Positions 14,559-26,308 of a stretch of 64,000 bases of DNA are shown here, in pieces. The notes under the pieces were generated by a model. The model saw only the letters and a list, made by a program, of their open reading frames with translations. It was not told where the DNA came from and made no database searches. Within the stretch, counting starts at the first letter, position 1. Every line of letters begins with the position of its first letter. Both the position numbers and the translations under genes were made by a program. Source of the stretch: Phycomyces blakesleeanus NRRL 1555(-). Taxonomy: Eukaryota > Mucoromycota > Mucoromycetes > Mucorales > Phycomycetaceae. Location of the stretch: assembly GCF_001638985.1 (NCBI RefSeq), contig NW_017265153.1, forward strand, positions 105,087-169,086, read 5' to 3'.

Positions 14559-17500
14559 TCAACGGCCTTGTTCGATACGCACATGGATCTCACCTGTGCC
14601 TGCAGGCTTCAAAGCCAACCAACCGTCGAATGGTTGTCCAGCACGAAGGTTATCCCAGAGATCGATTGTAACATCTCCAATATCAACGTCATTGAGAGTG
14701 TTGTGGTCCTTGACCTTGAAGTCGAGGACAGTTTTGCTACTGCTGACACGAGCAGTAAAAGTCTCATTCCATTCAGGGGTAAGAGTCTTCTTGATGTGAC
14801 GAGTCTTTCCGATCATCTTGCTACCAATACGAACACGAGCATAAGGATCGCTAGTTCCTCCACGATCCATGGCCTTGAGGTTACGAGCACCCAATAAGCT
14901 AATACTGATGCTACCACCAACGTTCATGCTACTGTCTAAAAGTGATTAATCAATATTAGTAAGGAGTTCTTTTTTTTTATAAAAAAATATTCTCATTGCT
15001 TTCCCCAGAAAAACTTACCCTCTGAGCGTCTTGTCTGAGAATGTTGAATGGAGTAAGAGTCATTAGAGATACTGGGATCAATAGAAGAATTCTGAGGAGA
15101 CACACTCATGCGTCTAGGCTCAGGCGTAGAAGGAGAGGGCTCACTGGACAGAGGAGATGAAACCTGAGGTGGGGAAGGGATAGAAGGTACAGGAGGTACG
15201 TTATCAGAAGTGTTACTCTTCTTGCTACTGCTACCGCTGCCGAGCTTTCCGATACCACGGATACCACCACCAATAGCCTTGACACCACCACCAAGAACCT
15301 TGACACCACCACCAAGAACCTTTCCACCGGCACCAAGACCGGCACCGACTGCAGCACCAGGAGCAGAAGTGAAAATACGAGTTGTGGCAGAGAAAATGTT
15401 TGTTCCAGTGCGCTTACGAGCCAACAACTGGGGTTGCCACAAGAGACGAACACGGAGCTTGGAATCGCTACCAAGAGAGACCTCGATATCCTTTGCAGCA
15501 AAACTTTCAACCAAGTCACCAGCAAAAGTGATTTCGGCGCGACCGATCAATTCATTCTTGCCAATCTGATCCCAATCAAATACTTCGGCAATCAATACAG
15601 CACCAATACGCTGGAGCTATTATTTAGGTACATGAAAAAAAAAAATTAAGTCAGAACCACTAATCTGTAAAAGCAAAACCTAAGTACATGATGCTTACAA
15701 CAGGAACAGTAAAGACTTCGTTTCTGAATACAGGGTTCAACTCTTTCTTATGGACCTCGGTCTTGTGGAGCTTGACATCATTCATGGAAAAGACGACATA
15801 AGGATCGCTAGTTCCTGAGCGATCAATACCCTTAAGGTTGGTAGCCTTTAAGGCAGTGACAGTCAGGTTACCTTGGTCTAAAGTAAATAAACCAAACAGT
15901 TAATACTGGTTCATAAATTTCATATTTTTTTTTTGAAAAAAAAATGTAATGACTCACTCTCAAGGCTTTCACTGGGGTCTAAAGTAAATTTGACAACAGG
16001 AATAAAGTCAAAGCTGAGACGAATGGTTCCACCGCCTTCAGCTTCGAGTAGCTTATATTCCTTGCTTCCATCATCAGTCTCGGAATCAGCCTTGGCACGA
16101 CGGGCTTGTACGTCACGAACCAGATCGCGGACTGGGCTGACCCAGTAACCAGCGTTAGAATCGTCCTTGTCTTCTTTGACAGGCTTCACACGGACTGTGA
16201 CACGTGAGAAGTCCATCTCTTTTACAAACACATCACCAGTCTCGTTAATGGCCAGTCTGGTACCCTTAGCCTGGGCAGTACGGAACTGGGGATCATTGGA
16301 GTCAATCAAGATATCGATAGTGGCATTGACCTTTTCCTTTAGGCTGACAGTGTGAACAGTAACCTTGAGGATGCCAGATTCATAGGCCAACAAGTTGATT
16401 TGAGAGTTGTCTTGAGTATATTTGATAACCTCTCCATGGACATCCTTCTCAGGGTGGGTATCAACAACAGGCGCGGGTTCTTTGGGGGTATCATCTTCTT
16501 CAGCAGGAGTTTCACCCTCTACAGGCTCCTTGGATTCAGCTTCAGTAACCTCGGCAATCTTGGCAAGCTCAAGTGTAGGAAAGAATGATGCGGAGTAATG
16601 TAAGGTACCCTTGGTTTGTTTACGGTCCATACCCAATAGGTTGACCCATCTATTGGTTTAATATGTATATGTATATGTTAATAAAAAAAAGTTCGTTGCT
16701 TATGGATACTTGTAATCCAAGTAGCTGTTATATATATATGTATATAAACCTGCCTGTCAACAGGTTCGAGGCCTTCATATACAACTTGTTTATTCTCAGT
16801 TGTAACCTCCTTGACGATGTCTTTGAGGAATATTTCGGCAAGGCCAAGGAATTTATCCTTCTGGATGTCATTAAAGTCCATAACTTCGAGAACAAGATCC
16901 TCGCGAATGGAATGAATGGGTACATAGAGAGGAGTGTTCCATACAGGATTCAACTCATCATCAATGTATTCGGTTTGACCACGGACTTGTGTACCAGACA
17001 TGACACGAACATAGGGGTCAGACTTGCCACCGGTCAAAGCTTCGACGTTTTTGATTTCTTCTGCACTAAATACGTTGATGCGTACAACACCAACAGGCTC
17101 GCCTAAAGAACGACAAATAAGTAACCCACACCAGATTCGATTGATAATAGACATAAATTTTACTTACGGTAAGATCCATGACCAAGGCCACCATCGAAAC
17201 CAGTCATGGCGACAGGCTTCCAGATAGCGCCCAAGTGAATTTTGCCAGTACCGTCCTTGAGCTGCCACCAGTCTTGACTGTTCTTGGTGATCTGCTCTTC
17301 CATATCGACCATACGCGACTCAAAGCGACCGATACACTCGTCATCCGAGAATTCCTTGGAGTTCATAACCTCGACAGATAGATTGAGTTGGGTCTTGTCG
17401 GCCACAAATACTTCGACCCATTTGAACCAGCGAGGGTTGACACTACGCTTGAAGACCATGGTGCGCAACTTCTCGACACCATTGACCTTGAAGATAGCAT

Positions 17501-19070
17501 AGGCATCCGTGTCGGATCCACCACCGACCAAGGGAAGACCGAAGCCACCCTTCTTTTCAGCACCAAGTTCCTTGCACTCGTGTAGCATGAAACGCAAGAC
17601 ACCGCTATTGGACTCGGCTGGGGGTGTGACAGTGCCGTCCTCAAGTTTTTCGGGAAGCGAGATTGGGAAGTGACGCAGATCACATTTGATTTCACCGACA
17701 GGCTTGCCACCTCGTGTGACAACAAGAGAAAGACCTTCTGCCTGGGAATCGGCCTCGAGCTGCTTAAGGTCGAATGTGGCCACACCAACGATAGTATCCT
17801 TGCGACCAACGTTGCGGTCCATGACCTGCAAAAAGAGGGGTTCTGTGAGGGTATTGAGAAGCAAAAAGTGGGTTTCGTCCCACTTGGGGTTGGAGGTGTC
17901 TTCGTGAGCGGAAGAACGGCCGACCTCTGTGTTGATGGTATTGCCGATATGGAAGGTGACATACGGATCCAGACTGCCAAACATATCGGATCCCTTGAGG
18001 TTAATAGCCGAGTACAAGGTCAATCCAAGTACGCCATTGGCCGAGTCTAATTGAAATAAGAAAAAAAAAAGAGAAAAGATTAAAATAATAGAAAATTAAG
18101 TTTAGATTTCATCATGTCATGGTTTTTAAGTATTAATTAATCAATTAATGAGACCATTCCACTTTTGTTCGATAGACTTTACCTAAATCAACACCACCTG
18201 CCATCATGCCTGCGACATCGAGCAAATATGCGTTGGGGGCATACATCATCGGTCCGAGTGTGGCATGGACTTGGTCCTGTACAAATGATTGCAATCCGGG
18301 AATACTGTTGATGTCAAAGCCCAAGGTTTCGCCACCAACAGGCTTGAGTACGTAATCAAACATAGGCTTGTCGAGGAAAGAGGCCTCGAGAGTCTTGACG
18401 TGAGGGAATTCATTGAACAACTTGAACTTGAGACGGAGAGTACCACTGAACGCGATATCTTCCAACAGGACTGGCATTTCTACACCGACCATGCCCTTTC
18501 CCACGCGAATGGACAGAACGATCTTGGGGTTGACTTTAGACTGGACTTCGCGTTTAGAGAGATCGAGTACATCATTGGGGACAAAGGACAATTTCCAGTC
18601 CATGCACTATAATTTTTTTTTTGTATTTTTGTATTTTTTAAAGTAACCAAAATAAATAAACAAACATAGAATTAAAATCCACTAAAACCAATCAATCATT
18701 TGGTAGTCTTTTTTTCATTTTTTTTCTTTTCTTTCTTTTGACTTACCACAACATTAGGCTCGGTCTTGGGATATGTCTTGATGCTTTCAATACGAGGTGC
18801 CTTGGTACCAAGGGTGAATGTGCTGAGGCGGATAGAGTCAAGGAATGAGGGTGTGCTTTCAATCAAAATTGCATCAGCAGTGCCGATAATCTGGGCCGAC
18901 AACACAGGCTCGTAGATAAGCCAGAAACGGGCCAAGAAGTGATTGATCCAATCTGCAGACTCGGCGTCTGTCTCAAGACGGCTAACCATCATTTCACGAT
19001 TGATGTCATCTCGTACATTACGTCTAAGACGGCGGATAGATGTTTGGTGATAGGTAGCTATACACACACA

Positions 19071-19113
<43 letters not shown>

Positions 19114-19863
19114 TCAGTTCATTCTGTTGTATTGACTTTAGCACTTTCCCTCCATCTCTTCCATGCAGTGAAATTTCCCGAAATAGACCTTTTCACGTTC
19201 ATATATCGCTTTATCCCCCCTCATGTACTCAAAACTCCTTTTTAAAATAAATAAAAATAAAAATAAAAATAAAAATAAAAACTTACCAAGAAAAGCTCCA
19301 ATAACAAGACAAGCCATCAAACCGCCTCCAAACCGGGTGATTAACCAGGTAAAGACAACAGTAAACAGCATGACGGCTGTGTTATGATACCATTCTCCAT
19401 AATATGCCTCACTGAGGAATTGGGAGACCAGATCTTCTTGGTTCGCGTCACTGAATGTGGGACGGCCAGGACTGTTAAACAGAGCTGCCAATGCTTCAGG
19501 TCCAAAGTTATCCGGGATCTTTGACATGGCTTCCTCGTCGCCAGGATTGGGTAGGTTAGAAAACGCAGTCCATCCAACGCGATACCAGTCTGGAAGTCCC
19601 TTTGGCTGGCTAGAGTAGCTTCCGGGTGGCTCCATTTGCTTTTCAGTAACGAGTTCTTTTGCCTGAGCAGCCTGAATAGTATCAAAGACTTCAGATGTCT
19701 TGGTGGTCTTGAGGTCTGTCTGGAGCTGGGTTGTGGGCAAACTGGGCAAGGGAGTGACATTTGCTTTGGTTTCAGCCTGAGCCTGTTTCTGTGCAGGTGA
19801 AGCTTCAGGCACCACGTTCACAGTAGGAACACTCGAAGGGGAATCGAGTGAAGAAGATGACAT
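14559..19863 (-). CDS. Tricalbin / extended synaptotagmin (SMP plus five C2 domains), nine exons, 1461 aa
   Basis: Exons (minus): 19863-19287, 19057-18747, 18606-18183, 18046-17168, 17102-16754, 16649-15958, 15877-15699, 15616-15019 and 14935-14559. Intron 5 is GC-AG; the others are GT-AG. The N-terminal ~150 residues are hydrophilic. A hydrophobic hairpin follows (VMLFTVVFTWLITRFGGG, LMACLVIGAFLG, about 160-193), then an SMP lipid-transfer domain (about 205-430). C2 domains lie near 438-560, 580-700, 733-850, 1079-1210 and 1345-1440. The Asp-containing calcium loops SDPYV/SDPYA are kept in the third to fifth. A glycine-rich linker with repeated VLGGGVK-like motifs precedes the last C2. Such proteins tether cortical ER to the plasma membrane and move lipids. 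Size and layout fit yeast Tcb1-3. Confidence 0.95.
19073..19111 (+). repeat. (ATA)n microsatellite in tricalbin intron 1
   Basis: About 13 ATA/AAT repeats lie just upstream (in transcript sense) of the exon 2 acceptor. An (AAATA)n run near 19247-19280 sits next to the donor of the same intron. Confidence 0.85.
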
Positions 19864-20124
19864 GTTAAATCAAGAAATAAAAAAAAAGGGGGGAATATAT
19901 GTACTGTAGTTTCAACTATGTATAAGAAAGGATTAAGGATAAATATAAAAGAAATAAATAAAAGCTAAAGAAAGATACAAAAGAGAGAGAGAGAGAAAGA
20001 AAAAGTGAGGTGAAGGAGATGATTATAAGCGGCAATTTAAATAAAGCCAAGACAAAGAAGGGAAGAACAAAAAAAAATTGTACAAAGCAAGACGTGTTTT
20101 TTATATATATATATATATATTATT

Positions 20125-21965
20125 TTATTTATTTAAGCTTTTGTCAGTAGAGAATAATGCTCTGTGTTCGAGGATCATCCACTGCAAACAGTCGATACTA
20201 TTCTGTAATTCAGTCAAATATATATTAGCGCGTTTAAGAGCCTCTTCCTGAGTGGTGAATTGGTCGGTGGCAGAAGCTGGTTGATGATGAATAAGGTTAG
20301 GCGCAAACAGAATAGCCAAGTTATTGATGGTCATGCTATTGACGTCTGAATGATCGGCTACTTCACCAAGAAAGCAAAGGACGTATTGTAGCACATTGCG
20401 TTCATATCGAGGCAAACGGCTAATAACTCCTTGCATCTGTCCCACCCGTTCTTGCCTAACCGTAGCTAATAACCGAGTCAGCAAATCTCCTATCTGTCTG
20501 TCTGTCTGTTTTTTTTTTTACTTGATGCGCCGATCCATTAATCGATCTTGTTACCTTTATCCAAACAATGGACATCTCTTGATGTCAGTAGCGGCACCGG
20601 CAACTCCTTTACAAATGTCTTTACAAGGTTTGAAGATATGTGTATATCGTAATTCTTGAGATCCACCGGTATACCTGTATAAGTTTCTTAGAGCAGTTTG
20701 ATCAACTTTAATGACAAAACACTTACGCTTGTTCAGGGCATGTTTCACTTGTTTAAACTCAACACTTGACGGAGACTTGCGGAAAATCCCCTCTTGATCC
20801 ATGCCATGTTGTCTTAAATGCTCAATCATTAAACATAACACAGGCGGTATATAGTCTTCTCCGATATTAACACCCGTTATCCTGTCGATCTCTGCAAGAT
20901 CGTCAAGGGTCCTCCCAAACGCCATAGCTACCTCTGTTGTGTTGCGTCTAGTACCATACTTTCCGGTTGAGCCAAACCCAGTCGTTCCTCTACGTTTATC
21001 CACAGTTGCAGTCGAAGACGAGGCGTTTACAGACGGAAGCTGTAACTCATAATCAATGACTGGTTGAGGCAAATTCAAATTTCTGAGGGGTAGGATAGGG
21101 TCAAGGTTCTCCAGATGGGAAATGTAGAATAGCTTCTCTGCAAACTTTGGACTAAAACGCACCACTTTTCTTCTTTAGTCTTGTAGGTCCTACTCCTTAT
21201 CTGGATCATTTTTACCTCATCAGTCGATTAGCAAAGTCAAAGATGTAACGAAAGGCACCTTCCAAATGAACGACATACAATGCTTTTAGGTTCTTCTTGT
21301 ACCTACACAATACACAAATATAGCAGTTGATGATCAACAAAAAACACAAAAAACATACACACACCCCTTATTTCTTAAAATGAATGGTTATTTCCATTCT
21401 TGAATTACTTTCGATCAAGGGCTCGATACACCTTTAGTAGCCACATCCAAGAAGGCCGATAGTAAGCAGGTGAAGCAAAGAAGGCAAGCACATACTCAGA
21501 TTCCGTTAAAGTATCTCTGATGTCCAACAAATCAATACACATAGCACCAAAGATACATGGAAACATGTAACTCACAGTTTGGTCAGGACATGCCTTACAA
21601 CCAATATTGCAGGGTTAGGATACAGAACGATATATAGATGCAGATTCCTGCAAATGCATGTGAGCCAACTTACGCCAATACAGTATCATAGTCCATCACA
21701 TCTGGATTTGGTAGTTGGCATGCGCAAAGAACAATCACCGGCCTACCTTGGCCATCGAGACCTGGATGAACATGTATGCATGAGCGTTTTATATGACAAA
21801 ATGACCTTTCACCAAGAACCAAAAAAAAAAAAAAACAAGAAAAGAAAAAGAAAACAGAAAACAGATATAAAGCTTCTTCTTCTTTTTTTTTTTTTTACCA
21901 GCTTCGTAAATGACATTGAGTTTGTCTATTGTTGCAAATGCGGGATTCTCTTGTTGAACGCTCAT
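20125..21965 (-). CDS. Sec14 (CRAL-TRIO) plus RhoGAP protein, p50RhoGAP-like, eight exons, 432 aa
   Basis: Exons (minus): 21965-21899, 21761-21674, 21593-21576, 21516-21409, 21302-21216, 21172-20727, 20674-20555 and 20489-20125. All are GT-AG and in phase. The third exon is a microexon of 18 nt. The CRAL-TRIO-like domain (about 1-165) includes GLDGQGRPVIVL, ESEYVLAFFASPAYYRPSW, KKNLKALYVVHLEG and FAEKLFYISHLENL. A Ser/Arg-rich linker is followed by a RhoGAP domain (about 207-410) with AFGRTLDDL, GIFRKSPSS (arginine finger R254), IPVDLKNYDIH, VKELPVPLLT and LAILFAPNLI. It should speed GTP hydrolysis by a Rho/Cdc42 GTPase at membranes. The length matches human ARHGAP1 (439 aa). The ATG is preceded immediately by an in-frame TGA. 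The 43-nt intron 5 is the least certain junction. Confidence 0.9.
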
Positions 21966-21984
21966 TCAATCCTTTTTAATTTTC

Positions 21985-22015
<31 letters not shown>

Positions 22016-23410
22016 TTTCCTTTCTATTCCTCTCTTTGTCTCTCTGTCTGTATTTTCTGACGGAGTAGTTTTTGAAAAGAAAATTCCAAAAAGAGGTTCC
22101 CGGAAATACAGTCACAACGGAAGAAATGTGATATGTTCTCGAGGGAATCAATGGTGCGACCCGGGAATGTTCTGAACGTACAAAGATTGCTACCAATAGT
22201 TTACTTTTTTTTTTTTTTTTTTTTTTTTTAGAATAAGGAAAAGTACACGAGAATTATATTCCTTTCAATAGGCCAAAATGTAGAGCTCTTATACATTTTA
22301 AGAAGAAGAAGAAGAAGAAGAAGAAAAAAAGATGCCTGGGAATAATGTGTTTCATCGAAAATGAGGTGCCATAAAACAGATGTTCTATTTCTTCAAAGAC
22401 TATGGTCTGTAAGAAACACTCATGGTGCTTGCTTATCCTATTATGATTATTATATGAATAAAGCCAGATAATAAGCCAATGATAAGAAAAGGACAAATGA
22501 ATATACATATATTTATATATATGCGATGTGCAAGTTTATTCATAATGTGGATTGTTCCCTTTATAAAATTTCTATTGCTTCTATATAACTGTGTTTCTGT
22601 ACAACAATGCAAAGATGGGAGATAAAGCAAAACAAGAAAGAAAGCATAAATATTCAAATAAATAAGAAATGAATGGCAACACATGGTAATGCAAATCATT
22701 AATGGTCGACACGTATCACAGAAACATCATCTATTATTTTCTCCTTTCGATTGTTCAATTATGCTTCTACAGTCTACCTTACATTATGGTAAACAAAAAG
22801 AACACTTTTTACCAAGATTTCTATTTAATCGACGGTTTAAGGGTTGTTTTAAGGTTAAACCTCGATTAAGTATAGTTTTTACTTATTTAATACATTTAGA
22901 GTGTATTTTCCATTGTTCTGGCTTAAGACGTAAAAAAAAAAAGACACCTTTTCAATATCTCATTTTTGTCTCCCCATGTTTTTTTTTTGCAATGAATGCA
23001 AAACACTTTACCATACCCCTTATACAGTACAGAAACATGATAAAAACATTTCTTTTTTCCAAACAGACATCTTGTGGAAACCTGGCGATAACTTAGTCGG
23101 AAGTTTTATATTATTATTTATCTTCTTGTCATGTCTTTGTCTTGCAAAACGACCCTCCGAAACACAGTCTCTTCGTATTACAATACTTCCAAGCTTGAAT
23201 GATACGAGTAGACCTATCATTTCCTTCACCCATAATATCGCAATTGACTAAGAATGTGCCTGACCTTCAAGACAGTGGCAAGAAGCTCAATTCCATAAGC
23301 AATTTTCAGACTTTAACAGAACCTTTACCTTTAAAGAATTTGGATTGGTATATCTAAATAATATATTTATTTATTTATTTATTTATTTATTTTGGAAATT
23401 AATAGTAGAT
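21966..23410. other. Intergenic region with microsatellites
   Basis: Upstream of the RhoGAP gene lies a (CT)n run (about 21988-22017), a T run of about 25 nt (22205-22229) and an (AAG)n run (22302-22324). Open frames here (for example 22683-23096) have skewed, low-complexity composition and no recognisable domain. No gene is supported. Confidence 0.5.
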
Positions 23411-23545
23411 TTACATTTGGCGCTTGAGTGCTGCTATATGGGTGGCAGAACTTGTCTGAACTTTGCAAGCCATGGCATAGTCGGCAGCAAAGATTGTGTG
23501 GGTGGTAGGCTTTAAGATGTATAAGAATATAGCAAAAATTGCCAT
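23411..23545 (-). CDS. Candidate small membrane protein, 44 aa
   Basis: A single uninterrupted minus-strand frame runs from an ATG at 23545 in a good context (AAACATGGC) to TAA. The first ~20 residues are hydrophobic (MAIFAIFLYILK, then HTIFAADYAMA). The C-terminal half is polar and basic (QTSSATHIAALKRQM). Codon use resembles neighbouring genes, with many GCC, ACC and AAG codons. It could instead be the last exon of a longer transcript, because an AG (TTAAAG) lies at the start of the codon-biased part. I do not recognise the family. Confidence 0.35.
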   Translation of the reverse strand: MAIFAIFLYILKPTTHTIFAADYAMACKVQTSSATHIAALKRQM

Positions 23546-24567
23546 GTTTAAATTTAAAAAAGCGTTATTGTTGTTTGTTAGAGGTGTATCTATAGATTTT
23601 TTTTTTTTGCCAGAATTTATATCGTTCTGGGTAAGCTGTCAATATCTGCTCTATGACTGATTGTTTGTATCTACTCCTCAGTTAATTCTCTTTCACGCAC
23701 GTACTGGGTAAGTCTTCCCGTTTTCTCTCTCTCTTTCTATTTTTTTTTTACACCCATAATCCAGTGGAGGTGCTGACCAGGCCCAAGCTTAAATGTTGGC
23801 TATGTAGGCAGTGTGACGATCGGTCAATGAAAAAATAATGATAATATTAGGACAAAGGAGTTCTTGATTGGTCAAGGCCTTAAAGTCAAATGAAGGACTG
23901 TGGACTAACTCGGCAAGAAATATGTACTTGCTAAATATGAAAGTATATATGTACACTTTATGGTAGCCTAAGAAGATCTGTTATATCACGAGGTTGCTTG
24001 GATTGGTGGGTTGACAGTAAGTAAACAAAACATTGATAGTAATGAACGATTTGTCGCTACATTGCTATTCTTCTTCCATTCACGCGGTGTATTATTACTA
24101 CGAGGCGCAAGTGCAAATATGGGGATGATATTATCACTAGTGATATTGTTATAATCACCTTCTAGTTTATCTGGAGCTCTTATTACTAATTGAATTGAAT
24201 TGAATTGAATTGAATTGAATTGAATTTTTTTTCTGTATTGTTTATTGGAAAGTAAAAGACACTGGTATTCATGAGCCGGAGTGAAGTTGAAGTTGTTGAA
24301 TTGATTGGTAAATTCATATAGACAGCAAAAAAGACGCGATTTCTTATTTGGATTGGCGCATATATTTTTCTTACAAATTATAGGAACGGAGGGAGAAAAT
24401 GCAGAATACAAAAAAAAAATTGTGCATTTTGTGTCTGTACCTCTTTATAACCAACCCACACATATATAACTCTTTTTCTTTTCTTTCCTTTCCCTTCCTT
24501 CCTTACTTCCTTCTTTCTTTCCTTTTTTGTATTTTTTCTTTGATTAATAATCAAATAATTTACTATC
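23546..24567. other. Intergenic region upstream of ATX1
   Basis: Contains a tandem GAATT pentamer repeat (about six copies, 24187-24226) and pyrimidine-rich stretches just before ATX1 (24475-24540). The 141-codon minus-strand frame at 23986-24411 runs through the pentamer repeat and has no recognisable domain, so I do not call it. Confidence 0.5.
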
Positions 24568-24981
24568 ATGGTAAGCATACTATTAGTATTATTATTACCC
24601 TAAAGCTTTGTGAATACGAGACTTTATGTATTAAGCATTCCGTTTGGTAATTAGGCATATACATTCAACGTTGTAATGACTTGTTCCGGCTGCTCCAATG
24701 CCGTTAACCGTGCTCTCTCCAGACTTGAGGGTAATACATAGAAAAACAAAAACAAACAATATCAAATCAACTTTCCTTTTCTTTATTATTAATCATCTTG
24801 TACCTTTTTTTTAAAATTTTTTTTTTAACGACAAATAAACCAATAAATTTAATAATCAATAGGCGTCGAGAAGGTTGATATTAGTCTTGAGAAGCAAGAA
24901 GTCGTCGTAGAGGCCTCAACCCTTACACGCGAACAAGTTCTTGCAGCCATCAAGAAGACCGGAAAGGAAGTCAACGAATAA
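24568..24981 (+). CDS. ATX1: Copper metallochaperone ATX1, three exons, 65 aa
   Basis: Exons: 24568-24570 (only the ATG), 24655-24730 and 24863-24981. Introns: GTAAGC...TTAG, and GTAATA...ATAG. The product is a single heavy-metal-associated domain starting MAYTFNVVMTCSGCSNAV. The copper-binding MTCxGC motif is at residues 9-14 (Cys11, Cys14), with EGVEKVDISLEKQ and EQVLAAIKKTGK after it. Lys61 lies near the position of the loop lysine that contacts copper in yeast Atx1. Atx1 carries Cu(I) in the cytosol to the Golgi copper ATPase (Ccc2 type). The 65-aa length is usual for the family. An intron directly after the start codon is notable and recurs in VPS2. Confidence 0.95.
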
Positions 24982-25151
24982 GCAAGAAATAAAATAAAAT
25001 AAAATAAAACAAAATTAAATTAAATTAAATTAAACCAAAAGATAGTATGAGGGTAAAAGTGAAAGAGACTTTAAAAAAAATAGTAAGGAAAGTATGAAGT
25101 TTGATAGAAACACTATTGAAAAAAAAGAGGTGGCTCTGTAGGTTGCCTAAA

Positions 25152-25170
25152 GGGGGGGGGGGGGGGGGGG
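25152..25170 (+). repeat. 19-nt G homopolymer
   Basis: Nineteen consecutive G residues in otherwise AT-rich DNA, about 170 bp after the ATX1 stop. It could form G-quadruplex structures and is also a place where read errors are likely. Confidence 0.9.
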
Positions 25171-25433
25171 AGTATTCTTGCCTGTCGCTGTTTGCCAGCG
25201 TATGCGGTTAAATATCAGGTTAATTCAATCAAATAAGTACACTGCGTCATATAAAAACCCAATTGTTACTCAGCCTCTGTATCTTTCTTTTACTAAAAAA
25301 AAAAAAGGGGGAGGGGCAAAATTGTCAGTATCTATACTTTGGTAATAATTTGTTATATGTATTCTATAGAAAATTTTACTATGTATGTATATATATATAT
25401 ATATATGGCTGATAGTTATCTAAATCTGCTTCT

Positions 25434-25650
25434 AGCTAACCGCAGCCAACTTTCTCAAATATCAAAGAAAATAAACGCATTTCTTTATGTAAAAGATTTT
25501 TGTTTATTAAATCCCAATCTTCAAAATTTTATACAGTTCCTTTTGGTCCACGGTACATGAATTCCTGTGGCCTGACTAGCGACCATGTTTGCCTTACTAC
25601 GCTTATCATATTCTTGAAACTTGGACATGGTATCATTTTTATAATTCAAA
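25434..25650 (+). repeat. Diverged dispersed repeat, copy 1
   Basis: It shares an ordered set of words with 44586-44800: (G)CTAACCGCAGC(C/T)AACT, TTTATTAA near the middle, TTTTATACAGT, GTGG(C/T)CTG(A/G)CTA and TTGC(C/T)T(C/T)ACTAC. The similarity is patchy, which suggests an old non-autonomous element. An inverted TGCGGTTA lies upstream near 25205. Confidence 0.4.
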
Positions 25651-26308
25651 TTCATACACCAGGGAATTGTACAAAAAGGAAGGGCAACAAAAGAAATAAA
25701 AAAGGAGTGCAATTCATGAGAAAAGTGACGAAATTTTAACATTGTATGAGAGAGAGAAAGACAAAGACAGGGTGACAAGCCAAGATGGTCTTTTTTTTTT
25801 TTTTTTTTTTTTTTGTAAGCTACTGCATTATTTACATAATTCTCTTTTGTAATTATTGCTGTTTTTATTGGTATTGTGTTTAGGTGGTGTAAGAAAAAAA
25901 AGGGTAATTTATATTGATTGCAAATAAAAGAAAAGAAAAGAAAAAGTAGAAATTTGAAATGTATTTATACAAATACAAATATAAAAAGTACAATTCTTTA
26001 AAAATCGACCTTAAAAACAACCCTTAAACTCTGGAAAATCTTGCAGAAAAATATTTAACTAAAAAAATAAATAAATTGCTCTTTGTTCTTTTTTTTTTTA
26101 CCGTAATGTATAACAAGAGTTAAAGAAGTTATTTTGTGGAATAAAATGAGAAGGAAAGTTTGAAACAACAACAACAACAATAATAATAATAATAATAATA
26201 GTAATAGTAATAGTAATAGTAATGCTAAATAAAGAAAAAAGAGCCTTCTTCTTCTACTATTTTTCTTCTTTTTTTCTCTCTCTCTCTCTTTCTTTTGTTA
26301 AGGCACGT

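Larger units (their letters stand above)
24982..26308. other. Intergenic region between ATX1 and the Opy2-like gene
   Basis: Holds (AAATA)n and (AATTA)n runs just after ATX1, a 19-nt G tract, one copy of a diverged dispersed repeat (25434-25650), a T run (25791-25815), and AAC/AAT/AGT trinucleotide repeats (26165-26225). No gene is supported. Confidence 0.5.

Noticed and set aside
22683..23251. Overlapping plus-strand frames of 137 and 91 codons
   Set aside because: They overlap in different frames, have skewed composition, and show no splice sites or domain that would make a gene.
23986..24411. 141-codon minus-strand frame
   Set aside because: Much of its length is sustained by the GAATT pentamer repeat (IQFNSIQFNS), which is open in several frames.
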